Shown: positions 51,367 through 60,119, counted from the stretch's first letter. The stretch is DNA of 64,000 nucleotides from Amorphoplanes friuliensis DSM 7358 (GCF_000494755.1 NC_022657.1:3820001-3884000), one strand, 5' to 3'. A program made the numbers and translations. Notes: generated by a model not told the origin, from the sequence alone.

Positions 51367-52520
51367 GGATCGCGCATTTCAGCGACTGCGAACCGGCCCG
51401 GGCGGACGGGATCTCGGCCTCGGCCGGGCTGGCGGTGGCGCTGCTGCGCGAGGCCGGTCACCACGTGGACGACTACCGTCCGGGCCCGTTCTTCCGGGGT
51501 GACCGGCCGGTCGAGCTGCGGTCGGTCCCGGTGCCGGGGCGCAGTGTGCGGATGGCGATGCCGTGGTCGCGGGCGGGCCCGCCCGCCGATCTGGTGCACG
51601 TGCACACGACCGGGCCGGTGGGCCTGGCCGGTTTCCGGCTCGCCGCGAAGCACCGGATCCCGCTGGTTCTGACCTGGCACACCGACCTGCTGGCGTACGC
51701 GGAGCATTTCCCGGAGATCCCGATCGGTGCTGCCTGGTGCGCGGTGCGGCTGGGGCTCGGCTGGAGCGCCCGGGAGACCCTCGAGCTCGCGCACCGGGGA
51801 CGGCGGCGGCACACGCGGCTGCTGGTCCTCGGGCAGGCGATGATGGCGGCGTCGAGCCTGGTCATCGCGCCGTCGGCCAAGACCGCCGCGGGCCTGAGAG
51901 CCTTCGGGACCCTGCCTCCCGTACGCGTACTGCCGACCCCCGCGGTGCTGCCACCCGACGGCGGGGAGGATCTGCGGGCGGTGCTCGGCATCCCGCACGA
52001 CGCGGAGGTGGTGCTGTCAGTCGGGCGGGTCACGGCGGAGAAGAACCCGGTGCTGCTGCTGGAGGCGTTCGCGCGGGTTCGGCGGCTGCGTCCGTACGCG
52101 AAGCTGGTCCTGCTCGGTGCCCGGCAGCGACGTCGCGCGGTCCGCGCGCTGGCCGGGACACTGGGGCTGGAGGACGCGGTGCTGCTGGTGCCGCCGGTGC
52201 CGCACGACCGGGTGGCGGCGTTCTACCGGATGGCCGACGTGCTGGCGTTCGCGTCGACGACGGACACGCAGAGCCTGGTGATCGGGGAGGCGGAGGCCGC
52301 GGGTCTGCCGGTCGTGTCGGCCGATCCGGAGCTGGGCCGGCTGACCTGCGGGCCCGGCCCGGAGTCCTTCGCCGCGGCGATCGTGCGGGTGCTGGACGAC
52401 CCCGGACTGCGGGACCGGGCACGAGCGGCGGGGCTGGCGGCGGCCCGTGACCGCTCGCCGGAGCGATACCTGGAGCAGCTGCTCGCGGCCTATGCGGAGG
52501 CCCGGTCGCTGAGGGGTTGA
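51363..52520 (+). CDS. GT4-family glycosyltransferase
   Basis: The 385-residue protein has two Rossmann domains: IAHFSDCEPARADGISASAGLAVALLREAG and DLVHVHTTGPVGLAGFRLA in the first, VVLSVGRVTAEKNPVLLLEAFARV and DVLAFASTTDTQSLVIGEAEAAGLPVV in the second, the latter with the nucleotide-sugar Glu motif. It resembles transferases that put mannose or glucose on lipids. It is the last gene of the coupled four-gene unit, and its end overlaps the GntR gene by 31 bases. Confidence 0.92.
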   Translation: MRIAHFSDCEPARADGISASAGLAVALLREAGHHVDDYRPGPFFRGDRPVELRSVPVPGRSVRMAMPWSRAGPPADLVHVHTTGPVGLAGFRLAAKHRIPLVLTWHTDLLAYAEHFPEIPIGAAWCAVRLGLGWSARETLELAHRGRRRHTRLLVLGQAMMAASSLVIAPSAKTAAGLRAFGTLPPVRVLPTPAVLPPDGGEDLRAVLGIPHDAEVVLSVGRVTAEKNPVLLLEAFARVRRLRPYAKLVLLGARQRRRAVRALAGTLGLEDAVLLVPPVPHDRVAAFYRMADVLAFASTTDTQSLVIGEAEAAGLPVVSADPELGRLTCGPGPESFAAAIVRVLDDPGLRDRARAAGLAAARDRSPERYLEQLLAAYAEARSLRG

Positions 52521-53173
52521 AGGTTGGTGACGAGCAGGCCGGCGGTCGCCTCGAGGTGGGCGCGCATGGCCGCCTCGGCGCCGGAGCCGTCCCGGGCCAG
52601 GACGGCGGTGACGATCGGCTCGTGCTCGGCGTGGATCTCGGCCAGGGTGCGGCCGCTGGCCGTCGTGGGCGGGCCGAGCAGGGCGGTCGTGGTGCGCAGC
52701 CGTTCGACGATGGCGGCGGTGCGGGGGCGGCCCGAGGTGCGCAGGAGCAGGTCGTGCAGGGCGCGGTCCGCGGGCCAGAACGCCGCCTCGTCCTCGCGGT
52801 CGGCCGCGTCGGCCATCGTGTCGAGAGCTGATCGCAGGGCGGCGTGCTGCTCGTCGGTGCCGTGCTCGGCGGCCCGGCGTGCGGCGGGGGGTTCGAGAGC
52901 GAGCCGGATGCCGACGATCTCCTCGATGTCGTGCACGCTCGGCCGCAGCACCCGGAAGCCGCGGTTGCGCAGGATCTCGATCAGTCCCGCCTCCTCCAGC
53001 CGGAGCAGACCTTCCCGGACCGGGCTGCGCGACACCTGCAGCAGGTCGGCCAGCTGATAGACGGAGTACGTCCGGCCGGGGACCAGCTCACCGGCGGCGA
53101 CACCGTTGCGCACCGCGAGGACGACGGCCTCGGCGAGGGAGGGCGCCTCCGGCGGCAGGACCAGCTCAGGCAT
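52490..53173 (-). CDS. GntR-family regulator (FadR subfamily, FCD domain)
   Basis: The 227-residue protein has an N-terminal winged helix (SLAEAVVLAVRNGVAAGELVPGRTYSVYQLADLLQVSRSPVREGLLRLEEAGLIE) and an FCD ligand domain (about 85-215: IVGIRLALEPPAARRAAEHG, ALHDLLLRTSGRP, EHEPIVTAVLARDG). FCD regulators usually sense organic acids, which suits its neighbour, a D-lactate-type dehydrogenase. The start at 53173 is only 16 bases from the start of that gene, with a palindrome between. Confidence 0.92.
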   Translation of the reverse strand: MPELVLPPEAPSLAEAVVLAVRNGVAAGELVPGRTYSVYQLADLLQVSRSPVREGLLRLEEAGLIEILRNRGFRVLRPSVHDIEEIVGIRLALEPPAARRAAEHGTDEQHAALRSALDTMADAADREDEAAFWPADRALHDLLLRTSGRPRTAAIVERLRTTTALLGPPTTASGRTLAEIHAEHEPIVTAVLARDGSGAEAAMRAHLEATAGLLVTNLQPLSDRASA

Positions 53174-53175
53174 GA

Positions 53176-53187
53176 GTAACATGTTAC
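53176..53187. promoter_or_regulatory. GTAACATGTTAC operator (GntR site)
   Basis: A perfect 12-base palindrome lies between the two start codons. GntR/FCD regulators bind short palindromes of GTnnnnnnAC type. Binding here would block both divergent genes. Confidence 0.65.
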
Positions 53188-53189
53188 GC

Positions 53190-55988
53190 ATGGCTGAGCA
53201 GTCCAGTGGAGTGGTACCGGCCCTCGAACGGGCCGGTCTCGAGGTGCGTTCCGACGCCGGCACCCTCGGGATGTACGCGTCCGACGCGTCGCTCTACCGG
53301 ATCCCGCCGCTGGCCGTGGTCCGTCCCCGGCACGTCGACGAGGTGGCCGTCGCACTCGCCGTCGCCCGCGAGACCGGTGTGCCGCTGACGTCGCGTGGCG
53401 CCGGCACGTCGGTGGCCGGCAACGCGGTCGGGCGCGGCATCGTGCTGGACTTCTCCCGGCACCTGAACCGCGTGCTGGAGATCGACCCGGAGGCCCGCAC
53501 CGCCGTGGTCGAGCCCGGCACCGTGCACGCCGTCCTGCAGAAGGCCGCCATGCCGCACGGCGTCCGCTTCGGCCCGGACCCGTCGACCCACCCGCGCTGC
53601 ACGATCGGCGGGATGATCGGCAACAACGCCTGCGGCTCCCGCTCGCTGGCCTACGGCCGCACCTCCGACAACGTGGCCGGCCTGGAGTTCCTGACCGCGG
53701 CGGGGGAGCAGGTCACCACCGGGTACGACGCAGCCGGCGCGGCCTACGTGCGCGGTGGCGACCCCGAGCTGGCGGGTGTGCGCGAGGTGCTCGGCGCCCA
53801 CCTGGCCACCGCCCGCACCGAGTTCGACCGGTTCGGCCGTCAGGTCTCCGGGTACGCCGTCCAGCACCTGCTGCCCGAGCGTTTCGACCTCACCCGGGCG
53901 CTCGTCGGCTCCGAGGGAACGCTCGCCGTCATCACCCGGGCAACGGTCAAGCTGGTGGTGGACGCGCCGGTGCGCGTGGTGGTCGTGCTCGGCTTCCGGG
54001 ACATCGTCGCTGCCGGTGAGGCGGCTCCGGCCGTGGTCGCGCACGGCCCGACCTCCTGCGAGGGCCTCGACTCGCGGCTGCTCGACGTGCTGCGGGCCCG
54101 CCGCGGCGCCGACGCCGTCCCGCCGCTGCCGCCCGGTGGCGCCTGGCTCTTCGTCGAGCTGGCCGGCGACGACCTCGGCGAGGTGACCTCGCGGGCCGAG
54201 CGGCTCGCCGCCGACGGCATCGGTGACGGGCTGGTCGTCACCGACCCCGCCACCCAGGCCCGGCTCTGGCGCATCCGCGAGGACGGCGCCGGACTGGCCG
54301 GTCGCGCCCCCTCCGACAAGCCCGCGTGGCCCGGCTGGGAGGACGCCGCCGTGCCCCCGCAGAGCCTCGGTGCGTACCTGGCTCGCTTCGACGAGCTGGT
54401 CGCCTCGTACGGCCTGAGCTCCGCCCCGTTCGGCCACTTCGGCGACGGCTGCATGCACGTCCGCCTCGACTTCCCCCTGGACGAGCCGGGCGGGACGAAG
54501 ATCATGCGGGAGTTCCTGACCGACGCCGCCCGCCTCGTCGGCGAGTTCGGGGGATCGCTGTCGGGGGAGCACGGCGACGGACGCGCCCGCTCGGAGCTGC
54601 TGCCGCACATGTACTCCCCGGAGGCGATCGCGCTCTTCGCGGGCATCAAGCACGCCTTCGACCCGGGCAACCTGCTCAACCCCGGCGTGCTGGTGGACCC
54701 CGACCCGGTCGATGCCGACGTACGCCCGGCGGGCCGGTTCCCCCTGAAGCAGCTCGCGATGGCGTACCCCCACGACGCCGGTGACCTCGGCCAGGCCGTG
54801 CACCGCTGCACGGGCGTCGGGAAGTGCCGCGCGGACAACTCGGCGGCCGGCGGCGTCATGTGCCCGTCCTACCTGGCCACCCGCGAGGAGAAGGACTCGA
54901 CCCGGGGCCGGGCCCGCGTGCTGCAGGAGGTCGTCCGTGGCGAGCTCGCGTTCTCGGACCCGTCCGTGCACGACGCCATGGACCTGTGCCTGTCCTGCAA
55001 GGGCTGCGCGTCCGACTGCCCGACCGGCATCGACATGGCCACCTACAAGTCCGAGGTGCTGCACCAGACCTACCGGCGCCGGCTGCGGCCCCGCTCGCAC
55101 TACACCCTGGGCAAGCTGCCGTTCTGGGCCCGCCTGGCCGGGTGGACGCCGCGGCTGGCCAACCTGGCCGTCCGGCTGCCGGTGCTCGGGCCGATCGCCC
55201 TCTGGGTCGCCGGTGTCGACAAGCGGCGGTCGGTGCCCGCCTTCGCGCGCCGCCCGTTCCGGCGAACCTTCACCCCGGCCGCTGAGCCGGCCCGCAAACC
55301 CGTCGTGCTCTTCGCCGATTCCTTCTCCGACGCCTTCTCACCCGAGGTCGCGGAGGCCACCGTCCGCGTACTGCGCGCCGCGGGCTACGAGCCGCAGCTC
55401 CCGTCCGGGTCCGTGTGCTGCGGCCTGACCTGGATCACCACCGGTCAGCTCGACGCGGCCAAGAAGATCCTCTCCCGTACGGTCGCAGCACTCGCCGCCG
55501 ACGCCCGGGCAGGTATCCCGATCGTCGGCATCGAGCCGTCCTGCACGGCCGTGCTGCGCTCCGACGTCCACGAGCTGCTGCCCGGCGACGACGACGCGAA
55601 GGTGGTGGCCGGTTCGGTGCACACCCTGGCCGAGCTGCTGGCGAAGACCCCGGGCTGGACCCCGCCCGACCTGTCCGGCGTCGAGGTCGTCGCCCAGCCG
55701 CACTGCCACCACCACGCCGTCCTGGGCTGGAAGGCGGACGCCGACCTGCTCGCCTCCACCGGTGCGCAGGTGCAGCGTCTGGCCGGGTGCTGCGGGCTGG
55801 CCGGAAACTTCGGTGTCGAGATCGGCCACTACGAGGTGTCCGTGGCGGTCGCGGAACAGAACTTGCTGCCGGCGCTCGACGCCGCGCCCGGTGCCGTCGT
55901 GCTGGCCGACGGGTTCTCGTGCCGTACCCAGGTGGCCGACCTCCGCGACCGCCCGGCCGTCCACCTGGCCCAGCTGCTCGACCGGTGA
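53190..55988 (+). CDS. FAD- and Fe-S-containing D-2-hydroxyacid (D-lactate-type) dehydrogenase
   Basis: The 932-residue protein has an N-terminal FAD-binding PCMH domain (PLTSRGAGTSVAGNAVGRG, GPDPSTHPRCTIGGMIGNNACGSRS), an FAD-oxidase C-terminal domain (FGHFGDGCMHVRLDFPLD, GEHGDGRARSELL), two 4Fe-4S sites (RCTGVGKC...CPSY and CLSCKGCASDCP) and CCG domains (VCCGLTW, HCHHH, GCCGLAGNFG). It should oxidise D-lactate or a similar acid and pass electrons to the respiratory chain. The start is uncertain (ATG at 53172, 53181 or 53190), and none has a good ribosome binding site. A leaderless transcript is possible. Confidence 0.9.
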   Translation: MAEQSSGVVPALERAGLEVRSDAGTLGMYASDASLYRIPPLAVVRPRHVDEVAVALAVARETGVPLTSRGAGTSVAGNAVGRGIVLDFSRHLNRVLEIDPEARTAVVEPGTVHAVLQKAAMPHGVRFGPDPSTHPRCTIGGMIGNNACGSRSLAYGRTSDNVAGLEFLTAAGEQVTTGYDAAGAAYVRGGDPELAGVREVLGAHLATARTEFDRFGRQVSGYAVQHLLPERFDLTRALVGSEGTLAVITRATVKLVVDAPVRVVVVLGFRDIVAAGEAAPAVVAHGPTSCEGLDSRLLDVLRARRGADAVPPLPPGGAWLFVELAGDDLGEVTSRAERLAADGIGDGLVVTDPATQARLWRIREDGAGLAGRAPSDKPAWPGWEDAAVPPQSLGAYLARFDELVASYGLSSAPFGHFGDGCMHVRLDFPLDEPGGTKIMREFLTDAARLVGEFGGSLSGEHGDGRARSELLPHMYSPEAIALFAGIKHAFDPGNLLNPGVLVDPDPVDADVRPAGRFPLKQLAMAYPHDAGDLGQAVHRCTGVGKCRADNSAAGGVMCPSYLATREEKDSTRGRARVLQEVVRGELAFSDPSVHDAMDLCLSCKGCASDCPTGIDMATYKSEVLHQTYRRRLRPRSHYTLGKLPFWARLAGWTPRLANLAVRLPVLGPIALWVAGVDKRRSVPAFARRPFRRTFTPAAEPARKPVVLFADSFSDAFSPEVAEATVRVLRAAGYEPQLPSGSVCCGLTWITTGQLDAAKKILSRTVAALAADARAGIPIVGIEPSCTAVLRSDVHELLPGDDDAKVVAGSVHTLAELLAKTPGWTPPDLSGVEVVAQPHCHHHAVLGWKADADLLASTGAQVQRLAGCCGLAGNFGVEIGHYEVSVAVAEQNLLPALDAAPGAVVLADGFSCRTQVADLRDRPAVHLAQLLDR

Positions 55989-56035
55989 GACTTACCACTT
56001 GTTCGTAACCGCACTTCTCGTCAGTATTGGGCGCC

Positions 56036-56428
56036 ATGGAGACCGCCGGCCAGACCCGTGCCCAAGCCTGCGGGCAGCTTCCCGTCGAGCACGGCGACTT
56101 CGTCCGTGAGGTCATCGACCGTGTCGGCGACAAGTGGACGCTGCTCGTGATCGCCAACCTCAGGGACGGCCCGCGCCGGTACTCGCAGCTGCAGCAGCTC
56201 GTGCCCGGCATCTCCCAGCGGATGCTCACCCTGACGCTGCGGCAGCTCAAGGACGACGGCCTGGTCACCCGGACCGCCTACGCCGAGGTGCCGCCCCGCG
56301 TCGAGTACGCCCTGACGTCCCTGGGCGCGAGCCTGCTCGACACCGCCACCGCGCTCATCGACTGGGCGACGGCCAACCACGCGGCCATCCGCGACAACCG
56401 GCTCAAGCGGCCTTCCGGCCGGGCGTGA
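56036..56428 (+). CDS. HxlR-family transcriptional regulator
   Basis: The 130-residue protein has the HxlR winged helix: VREVIDRVGDKWTLLVIANLRDGPRRYSQLQQLVPGISQRMLTLTLRQLKDDGLVTRTAYAEVPPRVEYALT. Such regulators often sense aldehydes, quinones or diamide stress and control a neighbouring reductase. The convergent azoreductase is the natural candidate. The last 26 bases overlap it. Confidence 0.92.
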   Translation: METAGQTRAQACGQLPVEHGDFVREVIDRVGDKWTLLVIANLRDGPRRYSQLQQLVPGISQRMLTLTLRQLKDDGLVTRTAYAEVPPRVEYALTSLGASLLDTATALIDWATANHAAIRDNRLKRPSGRA

Positions 56429-57044
56429 AGCTCCCGCCGAGCTTGCGGGCCTGGTCGTGGGCATCACCCAGGGACGCCCGGTGGAAGTCGAGGAACTGCG
56501 CCAGGGCCGGTACGACGGGCGCCAGGCTGAACTCCGGCGTGATGAACTCCAGCTCGAGGCCGAGCTCGCCGCCCATGATCTCGCGCAGGTGCGGCACCAG
56601 ATGATCACGCCCGTGGTGCGGTGCACCCGGCCCGTAGGAACCACCCCGCGAGGAGATCACCAGAGCGCGCCGCCCGGCCGCGGGCGGCCCGTCGGGTCGT
56701 GCGTGCGTCCGCCCCGTGACGACGATCTGGTCCAGCCAGGCCTTGAACGACGACGGCGCCGCGTAGTTGTAGAGCGGCACGGTGAACAGGTAGGCGGATG
56801 CGCCGAGGAACTCGTCGATCAGCTCGTCCTGGAGGGCCGCGGCGGCCGCCTCGTCCGGATTGTGCCGGGCGGGATCGGTGAGCCGGGCCGAGATGCCGGC
56901 CGCGGTCAGATGCGGGACCGGCGCGGCGGCGAGGTCGCGGTGCACGACCTCGCCCGGCCAGGTGTCCAGGAAGGAACGGGCGACGCTCCGCGAGATCGAC
57001 TCGGCGTCGAAGGACGTGGCATCGAGGTGCAGCAAATAGGTCAT
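56403..57044 (-). CDS. FMN-dependent NAD(P)H azoreductase/quinone reductase
   Basis: The 213-residue flavodoxin-fold protein shows YLLHLDATSFDAESISRSVARSFLDTWP, the FMN-binding TVPLYNYAAPSSFKAWLDQIV, and VISSRGGSYG. It reduces azo dyes or quinones and guards against electrophiles. The ATG at 57044 was taken because the protein begins at the first strand. It is divergent from a broken LysR gene and convergent with HxlR, both typical regulators of this enzyme. Confidence 0.9.
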   Translation of the reverse strand: MTYLLHLDATSFDAESISRSVARSFLDTWPGEVVHRDLAAAPVPHLTAAGISARLTDPARHNPDEAAAAALQDELIDEFLGASAYLFTVPLYNYAAPSSFKAWLDQIVVTGRTHARPDGPPAAGRRALVISSRGGSYGPGAPHHGRDHLVPHLREIMGGELGLELEFITPEFSLAPVVPALAQFLDFHRASLGDAHDQARKLGGSFTPGRKAA

Positions 57045-57091
57045 GAGCCAGATCATGCGTCAGTTTCCGAGGCCTTACAAAACGAACATTC

Positions 57092-57122
57092 ATGTCCGTA
57101 TCGCAGGTGGATGTGCGTATCG
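57092..57122. promoter_or_regulatory. Direct repeat ATGTSCGTATCG in azoreductase/LysR promoter
   Basis: ATGTCCGTATCG (57092-57103) and ATGTGCGTATCG (57111-57122) differ at one base and have a 19-base period. They lie in the 100-base divergent promoter region. Confidence 0.45.
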
Positions 57123-57144
57123 GCGGGCCTGCTTCAATAGGGGC

Positions 57145-57658
57145 ATGGCTGATCTCGACCTCCGGCGGTTGCGGCACTTCCTGACGCTCGCGGAGGAGCT
57201 GAATTACGGGCGGGCCGCCGCGATTCTGCACCTTGCGCAACCGGCGCTGAGTCGCTCGATCGCCACGCTGGAACGCGAGCTCGGAGTGGTGCTTTTCGAC
57301 CGTTCGCGCTCCGGCACCCGATTGGCGCCCGCCGGGGAAATTCTGCGGGACGAGGCACGACAGCTGCTGCGCTCGGCCGACACGCTGAAACGGCGGGTCC
57401 GCGAGGGCCGGACGGTGACGATCGGCTTCGCGCCCGGCCTGATCGTCACCCCGGTGGTCCGCCACCTGGAGGAGCGGTTCCCCGAGCATCGTTCCGGATT
57501 CTGTCGCGGGTTATTGCCGCCGTCCCGATCTGTCATTCGTTCCCGTTGCCGATCTGCCGCATTCACGGGTCTGCCTGGTCGTCGAGGCCCGCCGGAATTC
57601 CGCGGTCCTTCGGGAACTCGTGCGGTTCGCCGGCAGTGCTGAGGCCGTACAGGAATGA
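57145..57658 (+). pseudogene. LysR-family regulator, internally deleted and frameshifted
   Basis: The N-terminal part is intact: LDLRRLRHFLTLAEELNYGRAAAILHLAQPALSRSIATLERELG through VRHLEERFPEH (about residues 1-113). The frame then changes and shows no LysR effector sequence. In another frame, the end of a LysR effector domain is readable (PDLSFVPVADLPHSRVCLVVEARRNSAVLRELVRF), ending at TGA 57656-57658. The central effector region is missing, so a deletion with frameshift joined the two ends. The DNA-binding part may still be made, as a protein ending at 57642. Confidence 0.75.
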
Positions 57659-57711
57659 GTTGATGCTCGATCGGTCTTTGACGACCGATCCGGGCGGCAG
57701 GAGGGTCGGGG

Positions 57712-58431
57712 GTGACTTCTCCGAAAGGCATTCCTGTGACTCTCCTGTCCTCGTCCCGTGTTGTTGTTGTCGGTGGCACCAGCGGTATCGGGCTGGCCGT
57801 GGCCCGGGCGGCCGCGGCTCACGCCCGGGTGACCATCGGCTCCCGCTCGGAGGAGTCCGTGAAAAGGGCCCTGGCGGAGCTTCCCGACACCGTCCAGGGC
57901 CGGGCGGTCGACGTGACCTCACCCGCCTCGCTGGAGTCCTTCTTCGCCGCGGCCGGGCCGTTCGACCACCTCGTCTACACCGCGGGTGACGCGCTGGTCC
58001 GGGGCCCGATCGGCGACTACGACGCGCGGCAGGCGCGCGACTTCTTCGACGTCCGGCTCTTCTCCGCCCTGACCACCGTGCGTCTCGCCCTGCCGACGCT
58101 GAACGCCTCCGGGTCGGTGACGCTCACGAGTGGCGCCGCCGCGTACCACGGTGGTGCGGGCCGCCTGCTCGGGTCCACCGTCAGCGCGGCGGTGATCGCG
58201 GCGGCACGGTCGCTCGCGATCGAGCTGGCCCCGATCCGGGTCAACGCCGTCGCGCCGGGGGTCGTGCGGACGCCGCTCTGGGCCGACCTGCCCGGGGACG
58301 CCCGCGAGCGGCTCTTCGCGAGTGCCGGTGCGGTCGATGCCGAGGACGTGGCCAAGGCGTACCTCGGCTTCCTGGACCAGGATCACGCCACCGGGAACGT
58401 GGCCGTCGTCGAGGGCCGCAGCGCCGGGTAG
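57712..58431 (+). CDS. Short-chain dehydrogenase/reductase-like protein without YxxxK
   Basis: The 239-residue protein has the SDR NAD(P) motif GGTSGIGLAVARA, the DVTSP acidic step, YTAGDALV in place of NNAG, and LAIELAPIRVNAVAPGVVRTPLW. Aligned by that last block, the catalytic Tyr falls on Gly and the Lys on Ser. The Ser of TSGAAAY remains. It may be a non-enzymatic or altered member. GTG at 57712 (after GGAGG) or GTG at 57736 could be the start. Confidence 0.82.
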   Translation: MTSPKGIPVTLLSSSRVVVVGGTSGIGLAVARAAAAHARVTIGSRSEESVKRALAELPDTVQGRAVDVTSPASLESFFAAAGPFDHLVYTAGDALVRGPIGDYDARQARDFFDVRLFSALTTVRLALPTLNASGSVTLTSGAAAYHGGAGRLLGSTVSAAVIAAARSLAIELAPIRVNAVAPGVVRTPLWADLPGDARERLFASAGAVDAEDVAKAYLGFLDQDHATGNVAVVEGRSAG

Positions 58432-58463
58432 CGGACTCACCAAGATCCGGTACGTTGCTTGTC

Positions 58464-59345
58464 ATGAGCGTGCGTTTCGGTGTGTTCGTGCCGCAGGGAT
58501 GGAAGATGGACCTGGTCGAGATCGCCGACCCGGTCGAGCAGTACGAGGCGATGACCAACGTGGCCAAGGCGGCCGACGCCGGCCCGTGGGACTCGGTGTG
58601 GGTCTACGACCACTTCCACACCGTCCCCGAGCCGACGATCAACACCACCTTCGAGTGCTGGACGGTCACGTCGACGCTGGCCCGGGACACGTCCCGGATC
58701 AACATCGGTCAGATGGTCGGCTGCAACGGTTACCGCCAGCCCTCCCTGTACGCCAAGATCGCGTCCACCGTCGACGTGGCCAGCCACGGCCGCCTCTACG
58801 CGGGGCTCGGTGCCGGCTGGTACGAGCACGAGTGGAAGGCGTACGGCTACGAGTGGACCGAGGTGCCGCAGCGGATGGGTGAGTTCCGCGAGGCCGTCGA
58901 GATCGTGCACAAGATGTGGACCGAGGAGCAGCCGGTGTTCTCCGGCAAGCACTACTCGATCGACAAGCCGATCAACGAGCCCAAGGGTGTCCGCAAGCCG
59001 CACCCGTCGTTCTGGCTCGGCGGTGGTGGCGAGAAGGTCACCCTGAAGCTCGTCGCGCAGTACGCCGACGCCTGCAACGTCGGCGGTGGCAAGCCCGACG
59101 TGATCAAGCAGAAGCTCGAGGTCTTGCGCCGTCACTGCGACAACCTGGGCCGCGACTACAACCGGATCATCAAGTCCACCGGTCTGGAGCTGGACCTGAC
59201 CGAGTCGAAGGCGGACACCATCGGCCGGATCGAGCAGATGGTCGAGGCCGGCGCCGACTACGTGATCGTCTACGTGCCGCGGGTCGCCTACGACCACGAG
59301 CCGATGCTGCGCTTCGCCCAGGACGTCATCCCGCAGTTCGCCTAG
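58464..59345 (+). CDS. LLM-class F420-dependent oxidoreductase
   Basis: The 293-residue protein is a luciferase-like TIM barrel: WDSVWVYDHFHTVPEP, NIGQMVGCNGYRQPSLYAKIASTVDVASHGRLYAGLGAGWYEHEW, and PSFWLGGGGEKVTLKLVAQYADACNVGG. This is close to the TIGR03560 type, which probably uses cofactor F420. The substrate is unknown. It lies one base from the end of the convergent SDR. Confidence 0.92.
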   Translation: MSVRFGVFVPQGWKMDLVEIADPVEQYEAMTNVAKAADAGPWDSVWVYDHFHTVPEPTINTTFECWTVTSTLARDTSRINIGQMVGCNGYRQPSLYAKIASTVDVASHGRLYAGLGAGWYEHEWKAYGYEWTEVPQRMGEFREAVEIVHKMWTEEQPVFSGKHYSIDKPINEPKGVRKPHPSFWLGGGGEKVTLKLVAQYADACNVGGGKPDVIKQKLEVLRRHCDNLGRDYNRIIKSTGLELDLTESKADTIGRIEQMVEAGADYVIVYVPRVAYDHEPMLRFAQDVIPQFA

Positions 59346-59346
59346 A

Positions 59347-60048
59347 TCACCAGGGGACGGTTGAGCCGTCCCAGGAGATGAATTGCCCGGTGGGGCCGTC
59401 GTCCGGCAGCAGTGCCAGCCGGACGGCGCCCGCCGCGGCCTCGGTGGGATCCCCGTCGGCCGCCGCGGCCCGGTCGTTCAGGCCGGTACGCCGCAGCCCC
59501 GGCGCCAGCGCGTTGACCTTGAAGTCCGGCAGCGCCTGGCCGTAGAACACCGTGAGCGCGTTCAGCGCCGTCTTCGAGGACCGGTACGCGGCAGCCGAGC
59601 CCTCCGGCGGGAAGTGGCCGTCGACACTCCACGTCAGTGAACCCGTACCGCTGGAGACGTTGACGATCCGGGGGTGCGCGGACCGCCGCAGCGCGGGCAG
59701 GAACGCGTTGGTGACCGCGAGCACCCCGAAGACGTTGGTCTCGTAGGTCCGCCGGAAGCTGTCCAGGTCCGCCTCCGGCGCGGTTTCGGAGTCGGGGGAG
59801 ATCCCGGCGTTGTTGACCAGCATGTCCAGCTCCGCGACCTGACTCGCGGCGTCGGCGATGCTCGCCGGGTCGGTCACGTCGAGGATCAGCAGCCGGGCGC
59901 CGGCGCCGATCTCCTCGACCGCGAGCTTGCCGCGTGAGGCGTCGCGGGAGCCCACCAGGACCGTGTGGCCGGCCGCGGCGAGCTGCCGGGCGATGTGCAG
60001 ACCGATGCCCGTGTTGGCACCGGTGACGAGTGCCGTGGAATTGTTCAT
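59347..60048 (-). CDS. Classical short-chain dehydrogenase/reductase
   Basis: The 233-residue protein has TGANTGIGLHIARQLA, NNAGISP, Ser in VNVSSGTG, the catalytic YRSSK and VNALAPGLRRTG. It is intact and probably uses NADPH (Arg after the second strand, GSRDASR). It is divergent from the XRE/MmyB regulator with an inverted repeat in the 71-base gap, so it is the likely target of that regulator. Confidence 0.92.
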   Translation of the reverse strand: MNNSTALVTGANTGIGLHIARQLAAAGHTVLVGSRDASRGKLAVEEIGAGARLLILDVTDPASIADAASQVAELDMLVNNAGISPDSETAPEADLDSFRRTYETNVFGVLAVTNAFLPALRRSAHPRIVNVSSGTGSLTWSVDGHFPPEGSAAAYRSSKTALNALTVFYGQALPDFKVNALAPGLRRTGLNDRAAAADGDPTEAAAGAVRLALLPDDGPTGQFISWDGSTVPW

Positions 60049-60081
60049 GGTGTCGACGGTGCCGCCGCCGGGACGCCGCAT

Positions 60082-60102
60082 CCAGGTACGACCTGTACCT
60101 GG
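60082..60102. promoter_or_regulatory. Inverted repeat CCAGGTAC/GTACCTGG
   Basis: Perfect 8-bp arms (60082-60089 and 60095-60102) are separated by GACCT. The repeat lies in the 71-base divergent region between the SDR and the XRE regulator. It is a candidate operator. Confidence 0.65.
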
Positions 60103-60119
60103 CAGAGGGGGTGCGTGAC

